Assembly (NCBI GenBank): GCA_035626475.1
Contig: DASPNP010000063.1
Location: forward strand, 62,001-126,000
Source: DASPKT01 sp035626475
GTDB taxonomy: Bacteria > Pseudomonadota > Alphaproteobacteria > Azospirillales > Azospirillaceae
DNA: 64,000 bases
Direction: 5' to 3'
Position 1 is the first letter of the stretch. Every line of letters starts with the position of its first letter. Under the pieces are notes generated by a model that did no database searches, was not told the DNA's origin, and saw only the letters and a list, made by a program, of their open reading frames with translations. The position numbers and the translations under genes are program-made. Below, piece by piece: positions 49,571 to 57,720 of the stretch.

Positions 49571-49582
49571 GACGGCCCAGCC

Positions 49583-50209
49583 TCACTCCGTCAGCGCCCG
49601 CACGGCGATCCCCCGGAACCACGCCTCGTACCCCGCGTAGCACTGCAGGCCCAGATAGCTCGGGTGACCGGGCGTCGTGGGCAGGCCGCGGGCGGGGTCG
49701 CGGTTCTCGAAGCGGGTGACGGTGCGGCCGTTCAGCGCCACCGTGTAGACCTGGCCCCGCACCTCGATGTCGAAGCGGTTCCAGGCCGTGTGGTCGGCCG
49801 GCACCTTGGTGTGGACCTGGGCGTCCTGGTCGTAGATGGCGCCGGTGTGGAACTTCGGGGCGCCCGGCGGCTCGCCCCGGGCCAGGGCGTCGATCTGCAC
49901 CTCGAAGCCGTGGTGCGAGGCGACCCAGGCGGTGTTGCGGTAGCCCTTGGCCCGGATATCCGGAAAGCGCAGCAGCACGCCGGAATTGCCCTCCGGCACG
50001 CCCAGCCGCCACTCCAGTGTCAGGGCGAAGTCGGCCGGCAGCGGCGTGCCGTGCCACAGCAGCCCCAGGCCGGTGCCGCCGACCGTGACGATGGCGCCGT
50101 CCCGCACCTCCGCCCGGCCGGGATCGTCCTGGCCGGGCTCGTCCCGGATGGTGGACATCTCCCAGCCCCGGAGCGTGCTTCCGTCGAACAGCGGCGTCGA
50201 ATCAGCCAT
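49583..50209 (-). CDS. DUF1080 (3-keto-disaccharide hydrolase-like) protein
   Basis: This 208-residue single-domain protein has the jelly-roll DUF1080 fold. It contains FDGSTLRGWEM, DFALTLEWRLGVPEGNSGVLLRFPD, and HTAWNRFDIEVRGQVYTVALNGRTVTRFENRDPARGLP near the C-terminus. Some DUF1080 proteins hydrolyse 3-keto-glucosides, but those are usually secreted. This one has no signal peptide from ATG 50209, so it may be cytoplasmic. No sugar-oxidation gene is nearby. Transcription ends in or before repeat RF2-b. Confidence 0.82.
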   Translation of the reverse strand: MADSTPLFDGSTLRGWEMSTIRDEPGQDDPGRAEVRDGAIVTVGGTGLGLLWHGTPLPADFALTLEWRLGVPEGNSGVLLRFPDIRAKGYRNTAWVASHHGFEVQIDALARGEPPGAPKFHTGAIYDQDAQVHTKVPADHTAWNRFDIEVRGQVYTVALNGRTVTRFENRDPARGLPTTPGHPSYLGLQCYAGYEAWFRGIAVRALTE

Positions 50210-50229
50210 GGGCGGGTTCCGTGCAGTGG

Positions 50230-50312
50230 CGTAGGTCGCATGGAGCGGAGCGCAATGCGACATAACCGGCGGTGGGGCGTCGCATTGCGGCTCCGCCTCC
50301 ATGCGACCTACG
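50230..50312. repeat. 83-bp hairpin repeat, family RF4, copy 1
   Basis: CGTAGGTCGCATGGAGCGGA at the left pairs with GCCTCCATGCGACCTACG at the right. An inner CGCAATGCGAC / GTCGCATTGCG pair extends the stem to about 30 bp with a few mismatches. GTAG-headed hairpins of this type are dispersed in proteobacteria. It lies between ilvA (stop at 50331) and the start of the DUF1080 gene on the same strand, so it may act as an ilvA terminator. Confidence 0.8.
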
Positions 50313-50330
50313 AACAGGCCGAAACCGGCC

Positions 50331-51572
50331 TCAGCTCTCGACGCCGCCGGCCAGTACCTTGACATCGAAGCCGCCGGTGCGCAGCGCCTCCACCACCTTG
50401 GCGGCGTGCTTGGCGGAGCGGCACTCGACGGTGAGGTCGATGTCGGTCGCCTTCACGGTCGCGGTGGTGAAGAGGCGCTGGTGCATGGCCTCGATGATGT
50501 TGCCGCCGGCCTCGCCCACCAGCGAGGTGATGCGGCCCAAGGCACCCGGGCGGTCGGGGATGGCGATGCGCATGGCGATCAGCCGGCCCTCGCGCACCAG
50601 CTGGCGCATGATGACCTGGGCCAGCAGGCGCGAGTCGATGTTGCCGCCGCAGAGCACCAGCCCGACCTTCTTGCCCCGGAAGCGCTCCGGCCGGTTCAGC
50701 ACGGCGGCGAGGCCGGCGGCCCCAGCCCCCTCGGCCACCGTCTTCTCGACGTTCAGGAACAGGGCCACGGCGCGCTCCACCTCCTGGTCGGGGACAAGGA
50801 CGATCTCGTCCACCAGCCTGCGCACGACCTCGCGGGTGAGCTTGCCGACATTCTTGACGGCGATGCCCTCGGCGATGGTATCGCCGCCGACGACCACCTC
50901 CTCGCCGCGCAGCACCTGGTGCATGGCGGGATAGGCCTCGACCTCGGCGCCGACGATCTCGATGCCGGGCTTCAGCGCCTTGGCCGCCGTGGCGATGCCG
51001 GCGATCAGCCCGCCGCCGCCGATCGGCACGACGATGGAATCCAGGTCCGGGGATGCCCGCAGCATCTCCAGGGCGATGGTGCCCTGGCCGGCCATGACGT
51101 CGCGATCGTCATAGGGATGGACGAAGACCATCCCCTCTTCTTTCGCGATGCGCTCGGCCTCGGCCTGCGCCTCCACCAGCGTGGCGCCCTTCAGCACGAC
51201 GCGGGCGCCGAAATCCTCGGTGTGCTCGACCTTGATGAAGGGGGTGCCCTCGGGCATGACGATGGTGGCCGGGATGCCCAGCCGCCCGGCATGGTAGGCC
51301 ACGCCCTGGGCGTGGTTGCCGGCCGACATGGCGATGACGCCGCGCCGGCGCTCGTCGGCCGTCAGCTTCGACAGCTTGTTCAGCGCGCCGCGCTCCTTGA
51401 AGCTGGCGGTGAACTGCAGATTCTCGAACTTCACCCAGATCTCGCAGCCGGCGATGGCCGACAGCGTGCGCGACGGAATGCAGGGCGTCTCGACGACATG
51501 GCCGCGCAGCGCCTCGGCGGCCGCTTCGATGTCGGCGAGCGTGATGATGTCGGTCGCGGTGGTCTGGCTCAT
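50331..51572 (-). CDS. ilvA: Threonine ammonia-lyase with C-terminal ACT domain
   Basis: The enzyme deaminates threonine to 2-oxobutanoate with PLP. The 413-residue protein has the PLP lysine Lys59 in TASFKERGA. AGNHAQGVAYHAGRLGIPATIVMPEGTP, the phosphate loop VPIGGGGLIAG, and GLVLCGGNID are also present. The single ACT domain (about 330-408, LIAMRIAIPDRPGALGRITSLVGE) fits the short forms, which may be biosynthetic or catabolic; E. coli IlvA has two such regulatory units and is longer. GGTGAGGATC precedes ATG 51572. The hairpin repeat RF4 copy 1 lies just past the stop. Confidence 0.93.
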   Translation of the reverse strand: MSQTTATDIITLADIEAAAEALRGHVVETPCIPSRTLSAIAGCEIWVKFENLQFTASFKERGALNKLSKLTADERRRGVIAMSAGNHAQGVAYHAGRLGIPATIVMPEGTPFIKVEHTEDFGARVVLKGATLVEAQAEAERIAKEEGMVFVHPYDDRDVMAGQGTIALEMLRASPDLDSIVVPIGGGGLIAGIATAAKALKPGIEIVGAEVEAYPAMHQVLRGEEVVVGGDTIAEGIAVKNVGKLTREVVRRLVDEIVLVPDQEVERAVALFLNVEKTVAEGAGAAGLAAVLNRPERFRGKKVGLVLCGGNIDSRLLAQVIMRQLVREGRLIAMRIAIPDRPGALGRITSLVGEAGGNIIEAMHQRLFTTATVKATDIDLTVECRSAKHAAKVVEALRTGGFDVKVLAGGVES

Positions 51573-51692
51573 GATCCTCACCCCTGTCGGCGTCCGGCGC
51601 CGCTGCTTCTCGTTGCCGTCCGCCGGCGCGCGGCCGGTTCCCTCGGACGGGTGGTGCATGGATGACGGGTCGCGGCGGGGATGGCAACCGCC

Positions 51693-51728
51693 AAAAGAAA
51701 AGGGCGGCTCCCGCAGGAACCGCCCTTG
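51693..51728 (-). terminator. Rho-independent terminator of the indolepyruvate oxidoreductase gene
   Basis: On the minus strand, AAGGGCGG (51728-51721) pairs with CCGCCCTT across a TTCC-TGC-GGGA region, and TTTTCTTTT follows. It lies 8 bp past the stop codon of the oxidoreductase gene. Confidence 0.82.
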
Positions 51729-51735
51729 ACCATCC

Positions 51736-54700
51736 TTACTCCGCCGCCTTGGCGGCCGGCGCCCCCGGAGTGCGCCAGGCCTGGAGGAGCTGCGCCTCCT
51801 TGGCCTTGGCCTCCTTCAGGTTCCGGTCCTTGACGTGGCCGAAGCCGCGGATCTGGTCGGGGATGCGGGCGATCTCCACCGCGAGGCCGTGATTGTCGGC
51901 GGTCAGGCCGGCGACGATGGCTTCGAGATTGGCCCGGTACTCCTCGATCAGGCGGCGCTCGGTGCGGCGCTCCTCGGTCCGGCCGAACGGGTCAAGTGCT
52001 GTGCCGCGCAGGCCCTTTAAGCGCTTCAGCAGGCGGAAGGCCGTCAGCATCCACGGGCCGAAGCTCTGCTTCTTCGGCTGGCCGGTGTGCTGGTCGACCT
52101 GGGCGATGCCCGGGGGCGCCAGGTGGAAGGTCAGCTTCCAGTCGCCCTCGAACTGCGACTTCACGCGGTCGACGAAGCCGGTGTCGGTGTAGAGCCGCGC
52201 GACCTCGTACTCGTCCTTGTAGGCCATCAGCTTGTGCAGGCCCTTGGCGACCGCCTCGGTCAGCTCGGTACGGCCGGGGGCCACGCTCGCCTCCTTGGCA
52301 CGGACCTTGTTGACCATCTCCAGATAGCGGTCGGCATAGGCCTGGTTCTGGTAGTCGACCATGAAGGCGACGCGGCGACGGATCATCTCGTCGAGCGTCT
52401 CCGACACCTTGTGGTGCTCGGCCTTCACCGTGGCGGGCGTGGCGGCCTTGGTCACCGTCTCCAAATCCAGCGCGGCGCGGCGGCCCCAGCGGAAGGCGTC
52501 GGTGTTCATCTTCACCGCGGCGCCGTTCATCTCGATGGCCTTCTCGATGGCCTCGAAGCTGACCGGCACCAGCCCGCGCTGATAGGCGAAGCCCAGCATG
52601 AACAGGTTGGTGGCGATGCTGTCGCCCATCAGGTTGGTGGCGAGCCGGGTGGCGTCCACCGCGTCCACCGCGTCCTGGCCGACGGCGCGGGCGACGGTGC
52701 CCGCCAGACCCTGGCCGGAGAAGCGGAAGTCCGGGTTCTTGGTGAAGGCGGCGGTGACGCTCTCATGCGTGTTGATGATGGCGCGGGTGCGGCCCTGGGC
52801 CATCTTCGACAGCGCGTCGGCACCGGCGGCCACGACGGCATCGCAGCCCAGCACCAGGTCCGCGCCGCCGGCGGCGATGCGGGTGGCGTGGATGTCCTCG
52901 GGACGCTCGGCGATGCGCAGGTGGCTGGTGACGGCGCCGCCCTTCTGGGCGAGGCCGGCCATGTCCAGCACCGTGCAGCCGCGGCTCTCCAGATGCGCCG
53001 CCATGGCGACGATGGCGCCGATGGTGACGACGCCGGTGCCGCCCACGCCGGTGACCAGGATGTTCCAGGGCTGCTCCAGCGTGCGGCGCTCCGGCTCCGG
53101 CAGGGTCTCGGCGACCGCGACCTTGGCGGGCTTCGGCTTGCGCAGCTTGCCGCCCTCGACCGTCACGAAGCTGGGGCAGAAGCCCTTCAGGCAGCTGAAA
53201 TCCTTGTTGCAGCTGGACTGGTCGATCTCGCGCTTGCGGCCGAACTCGGTCTCCACCGGCACGACGGAGAGGCAGTTCGACTTGGTCGAGCAGTCGCCGC
53301 AGCCCTCGCAGACCAGGTCGTTGATGACGACGCGCTTCTGCGGATCGGGGAAGGTGCCGCGCTTGCGGCGGCGGCGCTTCTCGGCGGCGCAGGTCTGGTC
53401 GTAGATCAGGACGGACACGCCCTTGATCTCCCGCATCTCCTTCTGCACCCGGTCGAGGTCGTCGCGGTGCTCGATGGTGGTGAAGGCGGGGAAGCCCTGG
53501 CCGAGCCCGTACTTCTCCGGATCGTCCGACATCACGACGATGCGGCCGACGCCCTCGGCCTCCAACTGGCGGGCGATCTGGTGCACGGACAGGCTGCCGT
53601 CCACCTTCTGGCCGCCGGTCATGGCGACGGCGTCGTTGTAGAGGATCTTGTAGGTGATGTTCACGCCCGAGGCGAACGCCGCGCGGATGGCGAGGATGCC
53701 CGAGTGGAAGTAGGTGCCGTCGCCGAGATTGGCGAAGACATGGCCCTCGTTGCTGAACTCGGACTGGCCGATCCACTGCACGCCCTCGCCGCCCATCTGG
53801 CTGAAGACCTCGGTGGAGCGGTCCATCCAGACCGTCATGTAGTGGCAGCCGATGCCGGCCAGGGCGCGGCTGCCCTCGGGCACGGCCGTGCTGGTGTTGT
53901 GCGGGCAGCCCGAGCAGAAGAAGGGCGCGCGGACGACTGTGGTGGCGGCGGTGGTGCGGCGCAGCTGCGCCTCCAGCGCCTGCATGCGCTGGGCGACCCG
54001 CTCGTTGCGCACGCCCATCTTCTCCAGCCGCCGGCCGATCTCCAGCGCGATGGTGGTGGGCGACAGCTCGGCCTTGGCGGGCAGCAGCGGCTTGCCGGCC
54101 TCGTCGGTCTTGCCGATGATCCGCGGGCGGCGCTCCCAGTTGAACAGCTGGTCCTTCAGCTGCGCCTCGATCAGCGAGCGCTTCTCCTCGACGACGAAGA
54201 TCTCCTCGGCGCCCTCGGCGAAGGCCTGGATGCCGTGCGGCTCCAGCGGCCAGGGCATGGCGACCTTGAAGATGCCGAGGCCGAGGTCGCGGGCCATCTC
54301 GTCATTGATGCCCAGCTCGTCGAAGGCCTGGCGGACGTCCAGGTAGGACTTGCCGACGGTGACGATGCCCAGGCGCGGGCGCTCGGCGCCCAGCACGAAC
54401 TTGTCCAGCCCGTTGGCGCGCGCGAAGGCCAGGGCCGCGTCCAGCTTCCACTGGACCATGCGGTCCTCCTGGATCAGCGGCGTGTCGTGCAGGCGGATGT
54501 TCAGCCCGCCCGGCGGCATGTCGAAGTCGGTCGGCAGCACCGTGCGCACCCGGTCGGGGCCGACCTGGACGATGGCCGAGGTGTCGATGGTGTCTGCGAT
54601 GGTCTTGAAGCCGACCCAGCAGCCGGAATAGCGCGACATCTCCCAGCCGACCAGGCCGAGATCCAGGAACTCCTGCACGCCGGCCGGGCTGATCACCGGC

Positions 54701-55203
54701 ATGAAGGCGTGGATGAAGGCCTGCTCCGACTGGTGCGGCAGGGTGGAGGATTTGCAGGCATGGTCGTCGCCGGCCAGCGCGATGACGCCGCCGTGGCGGG
54801 ACGTGCCGGCGAAGTTGGCGTGCTTGATTGCGTCGATGGAGCGGTCGACGCCGGGACCCTTGCCGTACCAGATGCCGAAGACGCCGTCGACCTTGGCGCC
54901 CTGGAACAGGTTCAGCTGCTGGCTGCCCCAGACGGCGGTGGCGCCCAGCTCCTCGTTCACGCCGGGCTGGAACTTGATCTGGTTGTTGGCCAGGAAGCGC
55001 CGGGCGCTCCACAGCGCCTGGTCGAAGGCGCCCAGCGGCGAGCCGCGGTAGCCGGAGATGAAGCAGGCCGTGTTCAGCCCGCGCGCCTTGTCGCGCTGGC
55101 GCATCAGCATGGGCAGGCGCACCAGCGCCTGGGTGCCGGTCATGTAGACCCGGCCCTGTTCGAGCGCGTACTTGTCGTCCAGCGTAACTGCCGCGAGCGC
55201 CAT
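51736..55203 (-). CDS. Fused indolepyruvate ferredoxin oxidoreductase (IorA-IorB type)
   Basis: This 1155-residue enzyme oxidatively decarboxylates aryl- or branched 2-oxo acids to acyl-CoA with TPP. The N-terminal part holds the pyrimidine- and TPP-binding domains (GYRGSPLGAFDQ at about 50, CSGCPHNTS near 430, GMGGEG-like SQMGGEGVQW). A 4Fe-4S region is CEGCGDCSTKSNC at 632-644. The gamma-type domain starts near residue 725 with ILVTGVGGTGVVTIGAI. The tail, with DQHTGQPKKQSFGPWMLTAFRLLKRLKGLRGTALDPFGRTEERRTER, is the DUF6537 extension of proteobacterial fused forms. ATG 55203 follows GGGAGGGGAC. A palindrome 92 bp upstream may control it. Confidence 0.95.
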   Translation of the reverse strand: MALAAVTLDDKYALEQGRVYMTGTQALVRLPMLMRQRDKARGLNTACFISGYRGSPLGAFDQALWSARRFLANNQIKFQPGVNEELGATAVWGSQQLNLFQGAKVDGVFGIWYGKGPGVDRSIDAIKHANFAGTSRHGGVIALAGDDHACKSSTLPHQSEQAFIHAFMPVISPAGVQEFLDLGLVGWEMSRYSGCWVGFKTIADTIDTSAIVQVGPDRVRTVLPTDFDMPPGGLNIRLHDTPLIQEDRMVQWKLDAALAFARANGLDKFVLGAERPRLGIVTVGKSYLDVRQAFDELGINDEMARDLGLGIFKVAMPWPLEPHGIQAFAEGAEEIFVVEEKRSLIEAQLKDQLFNWERRPRIIGKTDEAGKPLLPAKAELSPTTIALEIGRRLEKMGVRNERVAQRMQALEAQLRRTTAATTVVRAPFFCSGCPHNTSTAVPEGSRALAGIGCHYMTVWMDRSTEVFSQMGGEGVQWIGQSEFSNEGHVFANLGDGTYFHSGILAIRAAFASGVNITYKILYNDAVAMTGGQKVDGSLSVHQIARQLEAEGVGRIVVMSDDPEKYGLGQGFPAFTTIEHRDDLDRVQKEMREIKGVSVLIYDQTCAAEKRRRRKRGTFPDPQKRVVINDLVCEGCGDCSTKSNCLSVVPVETEFGRKREIDQSSCNKDFSCLKGFCPSFVTVEGGKLRKPKPAKVAVAETLPEPERRTLEQPWNILVTGVGGTGVVTIGAIVAMAAHLESRGCTVLDMAGLAQKGGAVTSHLRIAERPEDIHATRIAAGGADLVLGCDAVVAAGADALSKMAQGRTRAIINTHESVTAAFTKNPDFRFSGQGLAGTVARAVGQDAVDAVDATRLATNLMGDSIATNLFMLGFAYQRGLVPVSFEAIEKAIEMNGAAVKMNTDAFRWGRRAALDLETVTKAATPATVKAEHHKVSETLDEMIRRRVAFMVDYQNQAYADRYLEMVNKVRAKEASVAPGRTELTEAVAKGLHKLMAYKDEYEVARLYTDTGFVDRVKSQFEGDWKLTFHLAPPGIAQVDQHTGQPKKQSFGPWMLTAFRLLKRLKGLRGTALDPFGRTEERRTERRLIEEYRANLEAIVAGLTADNHGLAVEIARIPDQIRGFGHVKDRNLKEAKAKEAQLLQAWRTPGAPAAKAAE

Positions 55204-55294
55204 TTTCGTCCCCTCCCGGAACCGGCCGGCGCGTCGTTCTTCCCCGCGCGCCGAGGCCGTCATGCACCTCTATATGAGCACGATGCTAGCGAGG

Positions 55295-55323
55295 AAAATA
55301 GGTCATGTATACTGACTTATTTT
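55295..55323. promoter_or_regulatory. 29-bp palindrome upstream of the indolepyruvate oxidoreductase gene
   Basis: Arms AAAATAGGTCA (55295-55305) and TGACTTATTTT (55313-55323) are inverted copies with one mismatch and a 7-bp spacer. The element lies 92-120 bp before ATG 55203, in the most AT-rich stretch between the two genes. Its size suits a dimeric regulator, for example an Lrp-type protein acting on amino-acid catabolism, but that assignment is inference. Confidence 0.55.
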
Positions 55324-55486
55324 CTGTCCGAAGCGGCCTGGGAATCGCGGCTTCCTTGCGTGCGGAACGGCCACCGGATCGCATCCTTGCGCCTTCGGCG
55401 GCGCAGCATCGCGGCTGCGAAGAAACCGGCGCGCCGGACCCCTTCGGAGGGGCTGCGGCGGGAGCCTGTTTCCGCTAGCGTGGGAG

Positions 55487-55999
55487 ATGGAGACACCCCC
55501 TGACATCATGGCCCCGACGATGAAGAACGACCCCGCCACCCTGCCCTACCGCCCCTGCGTCGGCATCATGCTGCTGAACCGCGAGGGCAAGGTCTTCGTC
55601 GGCAAGCGCAAGGATACGCCCGACGCCTGGCAGATGCCCCAGGGCGGCATCGACAAGGGCGAGAGCCCGGCCGAAGCGGCGCTGCGCGAGCTGGAGGAGG
55701 AGATCGGCACCGGCAAGGCGGTGGTGCTGGCCGAGACGAAGGAATGGCACCGCTACGATTTGCCGCCGCACCTGGTCGGCAAGGTCTGGGGCGGCCGCTA
55801 TCGCGGGCAGGAGCAGAAATGGCTCTGCTGCCGCTTCCAGGGCGAGGATTCCGACATCGACATCCGCACCGCCCACCCGGAGTTCGACGCCTGGCAATGG
55901 GTGGGGCTGGAGGATCTGATCCGCCTGATCGTCCCCTTCAAGCGCGACATCTACCGCGTGGTGGTCGAGGAGTTCCGCCATCTCGCCGTGCCCGCCTGA
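55487..55999 (+). CDS. rppH: RNA 5'-pyrophosphohydrolase
   Basis: RppH removes pyrophosphate from the 5' end of mRNA, starting its decay. The 170-residue protein has the complete Nudix box at residues 53-75 (G-x5-E59-x7-R67-E-L-x-E-E-x-G). The family N-terminus LPYRPCVGIMLLNREGKVFVGKR and the later FDAWQWVGLEDL block are also present. The start is uncertain: ATG codons at 55487, 55508 and 55520 all precede the conserved region, and none has an ideally spaced ribosome-binding site. Confidence 0.92.
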   Translation: METPPDIMAPTMKNDPATLPYRPCVGIMLLNREGKVFVGKRKDTPDAWQMPQGGIDKGESPAEAALRELEEEIGTGKAVVLAETKEWHRYDLPPHLVGKVWGGRYRGQEQKWLCCRFQGEDSDIDIRTAHPEFDAWQWVGLEDLIRLIVPFKRDIYRVVVEEFRHLAVPA

Positions 56000-56083
56000 G
56001 GGCCAGGCGGGCCAAGCGGACGGGAGTTCCGCCGGCGGCGCCGAGCCGGTTTAGCGTCCGCGAAAAAGCCGCTCTTTATCCCC

Positions 56084-56112
56084 TTGCGAAAGCGGGTCCC
56101 TTCGGTTAGGGT
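56084..56112 (+). promoter_or_regulatory. Possible promoter of the tRNA-Ser gene
   Basis: TTGCGA (56084-56089) and TAGGGT (56107-56112) lie 17 bp apart, about 60 bp before the tRNA. The -10 match is poor, so this is only a candidate. Confidence 0.3.
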
Positions 56113-56174
56113 CCGCGCCGCTTCGATGACCGGCCCCACCCGTTCGACGCTTCACAGGGGCCGGACACTGGTTA

Positions 56175-56264
<90 letters not shown>

Positions 56265-56677
56265 TTGCCTTCCAGGTGAACCGGATCAGCGGCCCTCACT
56301 TGGGCAACTCTGACCATACGCCCACATGATCGGCAGAGACCGACGATGTGCTTTTGCATCTGGCGACTGCGTTGAACGCGCCTTGTCCCGAGTCATAGCA
56401 TTGGCCGCCCCAATCATATGTCTAGTACGATATAGGTTGGCGCCGGGACGAGAATTCTCGCCCAGAGCTGACTCTGAGCTGTCCTGGCCCAGAAACGGCT
56501 TTGGAACCGCACAAGGATCATGGCATCATCAATAAGCTTTGAATGGGTTACATTTTCTGCTGTGTTCGTACATGGCCATTGAGCATTCAATCCGTTCCGG
56601 TTTGGAAAATGGATGAATAGACGGCAGCGCTCTCGAGCGACACCATACTTATCGCCTGCGCTAGAGGAGACAAGGCT
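56265..56677. other. 413-bp non-coding stretch between tRNA-Ser and the AT-rich gene
   Basis: No convincing gene is present on either strand; short open frames lack ribosome-binding sites and family character. Base composition falls steadily from the tRNA onward. I looked for a second copy of the tRNA 3' end as an attachment site and saw none here or up to 57720. The last 20 bp hold the GAGGAG ribosome-binding site of the next gene. Confidence 0.6.
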
Positions 56678-57451
56678 TTGCCATCAACTCCTGCAGTTGA
56701 CGCCCCCGTCCTCAGGGTTCGTATTGAAACTGAGGAACTCCCAACAGTTGATAACGTGGCATCAATTCTGGGCGAGATCGGAAAGTCTTTTGACAGATAC
56801 GCCAGGAGATATGGAGTACGTCATGGATTGCGCTTAGTAGTTCAAAGAATCTACATCGGCAGCTTGATAGCTGATCTTGTTGTTATTGGCACTGCGACTA
56901 CTTTGACCGCAATACAACACCGAGAGGCAATTTACGGGTTCGTCGGCTTTTTGAGTAATGCTCTCTCAATTGCACAGGGTATAAAAAAGGGGGAGAACAA
57001 AACACCTGAGAAGCGTTTAGTTAACGCATTACACGGGCCAGTGGCAAACGGTGAGGCTCAGCAGGTCAATATTTTCATCGTTGGAGACAGCAATTCTATA
57101 AATATAGATAAAGATTCTGTGAAAATGATAAGTAACGCTAATTTGTCTTTGAAGAAAAATCCGGACAGTGCCCGGGAAATGAAAATAGAATACATAGAAA
57201 TGGCGGAAGAGATACCAGTTAGCATATCCACGCTTCCCGCAGCAAAAGTAGCAAAACCGATGGATGGGAAATACGGCACGGCATTCAATATTAAAGGACA
57301 ATGGTACGTTAGACTTGAAGGTGAAGGCGGCGTTCTCAATCCAGCGGAGATGGAACGCGGCGTAACAATTGAAGACGGGAGAGTGTACAAATTTAACGGA
57401 TCATGGGAGGGGCGACGCTATCGTATCAAGAGAGCCGATCCGTCCGCTTGA
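56678..57451 (+). CDS. Unrecognised AT-rich gene for a probable membrane protein
   Basis: I do not recognise this 257-residue protein. The start is TTG at 56678, with GAGGAG 8 bp before it. Residues 1-60 look soluble and mixed (VLRVRIETEELPTVDNVASILGEI). Two hydrophobic stretches follow, at about 64-86 and 90-106. The C-terminal half has VNIFIVGDSNSINIDKDSVKMI, a pattern seen in small proteins of mobile regions, and a last domain (GTAFNIKGQWYVRLEGEGG...). G+C is 28/60 at 56881-56940 and 23/60 at 57121-57180, against 47/60 at 58321-58380 in the next gene, and codons follow this bias. Recent horizontal transfer is likely; the role is unknown. Confidence 0.7.
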   Translation: MPSTPAVDAPVLRVRIETEELPTVDNVASILGEIGKSFDRYARRYGVRHGLRLVVQRIYIGSLIADLVVIGTATTLTAIQHREAIYGFVGFLSNALSIAQGIKKGENKTPEKRLVNALHGPVANGEAQQVNIFIVGDSNSINIDKDSVKMISNANLSLKKNPDSAREMKIEYIEMAEEIPVSISTLPAAKVAKPMDGKYGTAFNIKGQWYVRLEGEGGVLNPAEMERGVTIEDGRVYKFNGSWEGRRYRIKRADPSA

Positions 57452-57619
57452 TCAATACACCACGCCACACGCGTGCTCTAGTAATTGCAACCTTCTAGGT
57501 ATGCTGACAAGAGTAGAATATCGCCTCAATCTTGCGACAAGCTCACCAGGCAGTTGACCTACGAGAGGTCGAGTTTCCTGGAGATGATTCGGATTATGCA
57601 CGTCCGCAGGTCGGGCCGG

Positions 57620-57699
57620 CGTAGGTCGGGAGGAGCGGCAGCGCATCCCGACATGCCGTCGGAAGGTGTCGGGATACGCTTCGCTCCTCCCGACCTACG
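57620..57699. repeat. 80-bp hairpin repeat, family RF4, copy 2
   Basis: CGTAGGTCGGGAGGAGCGGC at the left pairs with GCTCCTCCCGACCTACG at the right, with an inner CATCCCGAC / GTCGGGATA pair. The outer GTAGGTCG / CGACCTAC is shared with copy 1 (50230-50312), while the stem bases differ in a compensated way (GCATGGAG versus GGGAGGAG). It lies between the AT-rich gene and the convergent NAGGN synthetase gene. Confidence 0.8.
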
Positions 57700-57720
57700 C
57701 ACGACGTTGGCCGTTCCCCC

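Noticed and set aside
52087..55503. Very long open frame opposite the indolepyruvate oxidoreductase gene
   Set aside because: It mirrors a well-supported gene, is full of Gly/Ala/Val/Gln/His low-complexity sequence and has no domain. Such frames are expected in DNA of about 70 percent G+C.
56326..56535. Short open frame after tRNA-Ser
   Set aside because: There is no ribosome-binding site, no recognisable domain and no typical codon pattern; it is probably chance.
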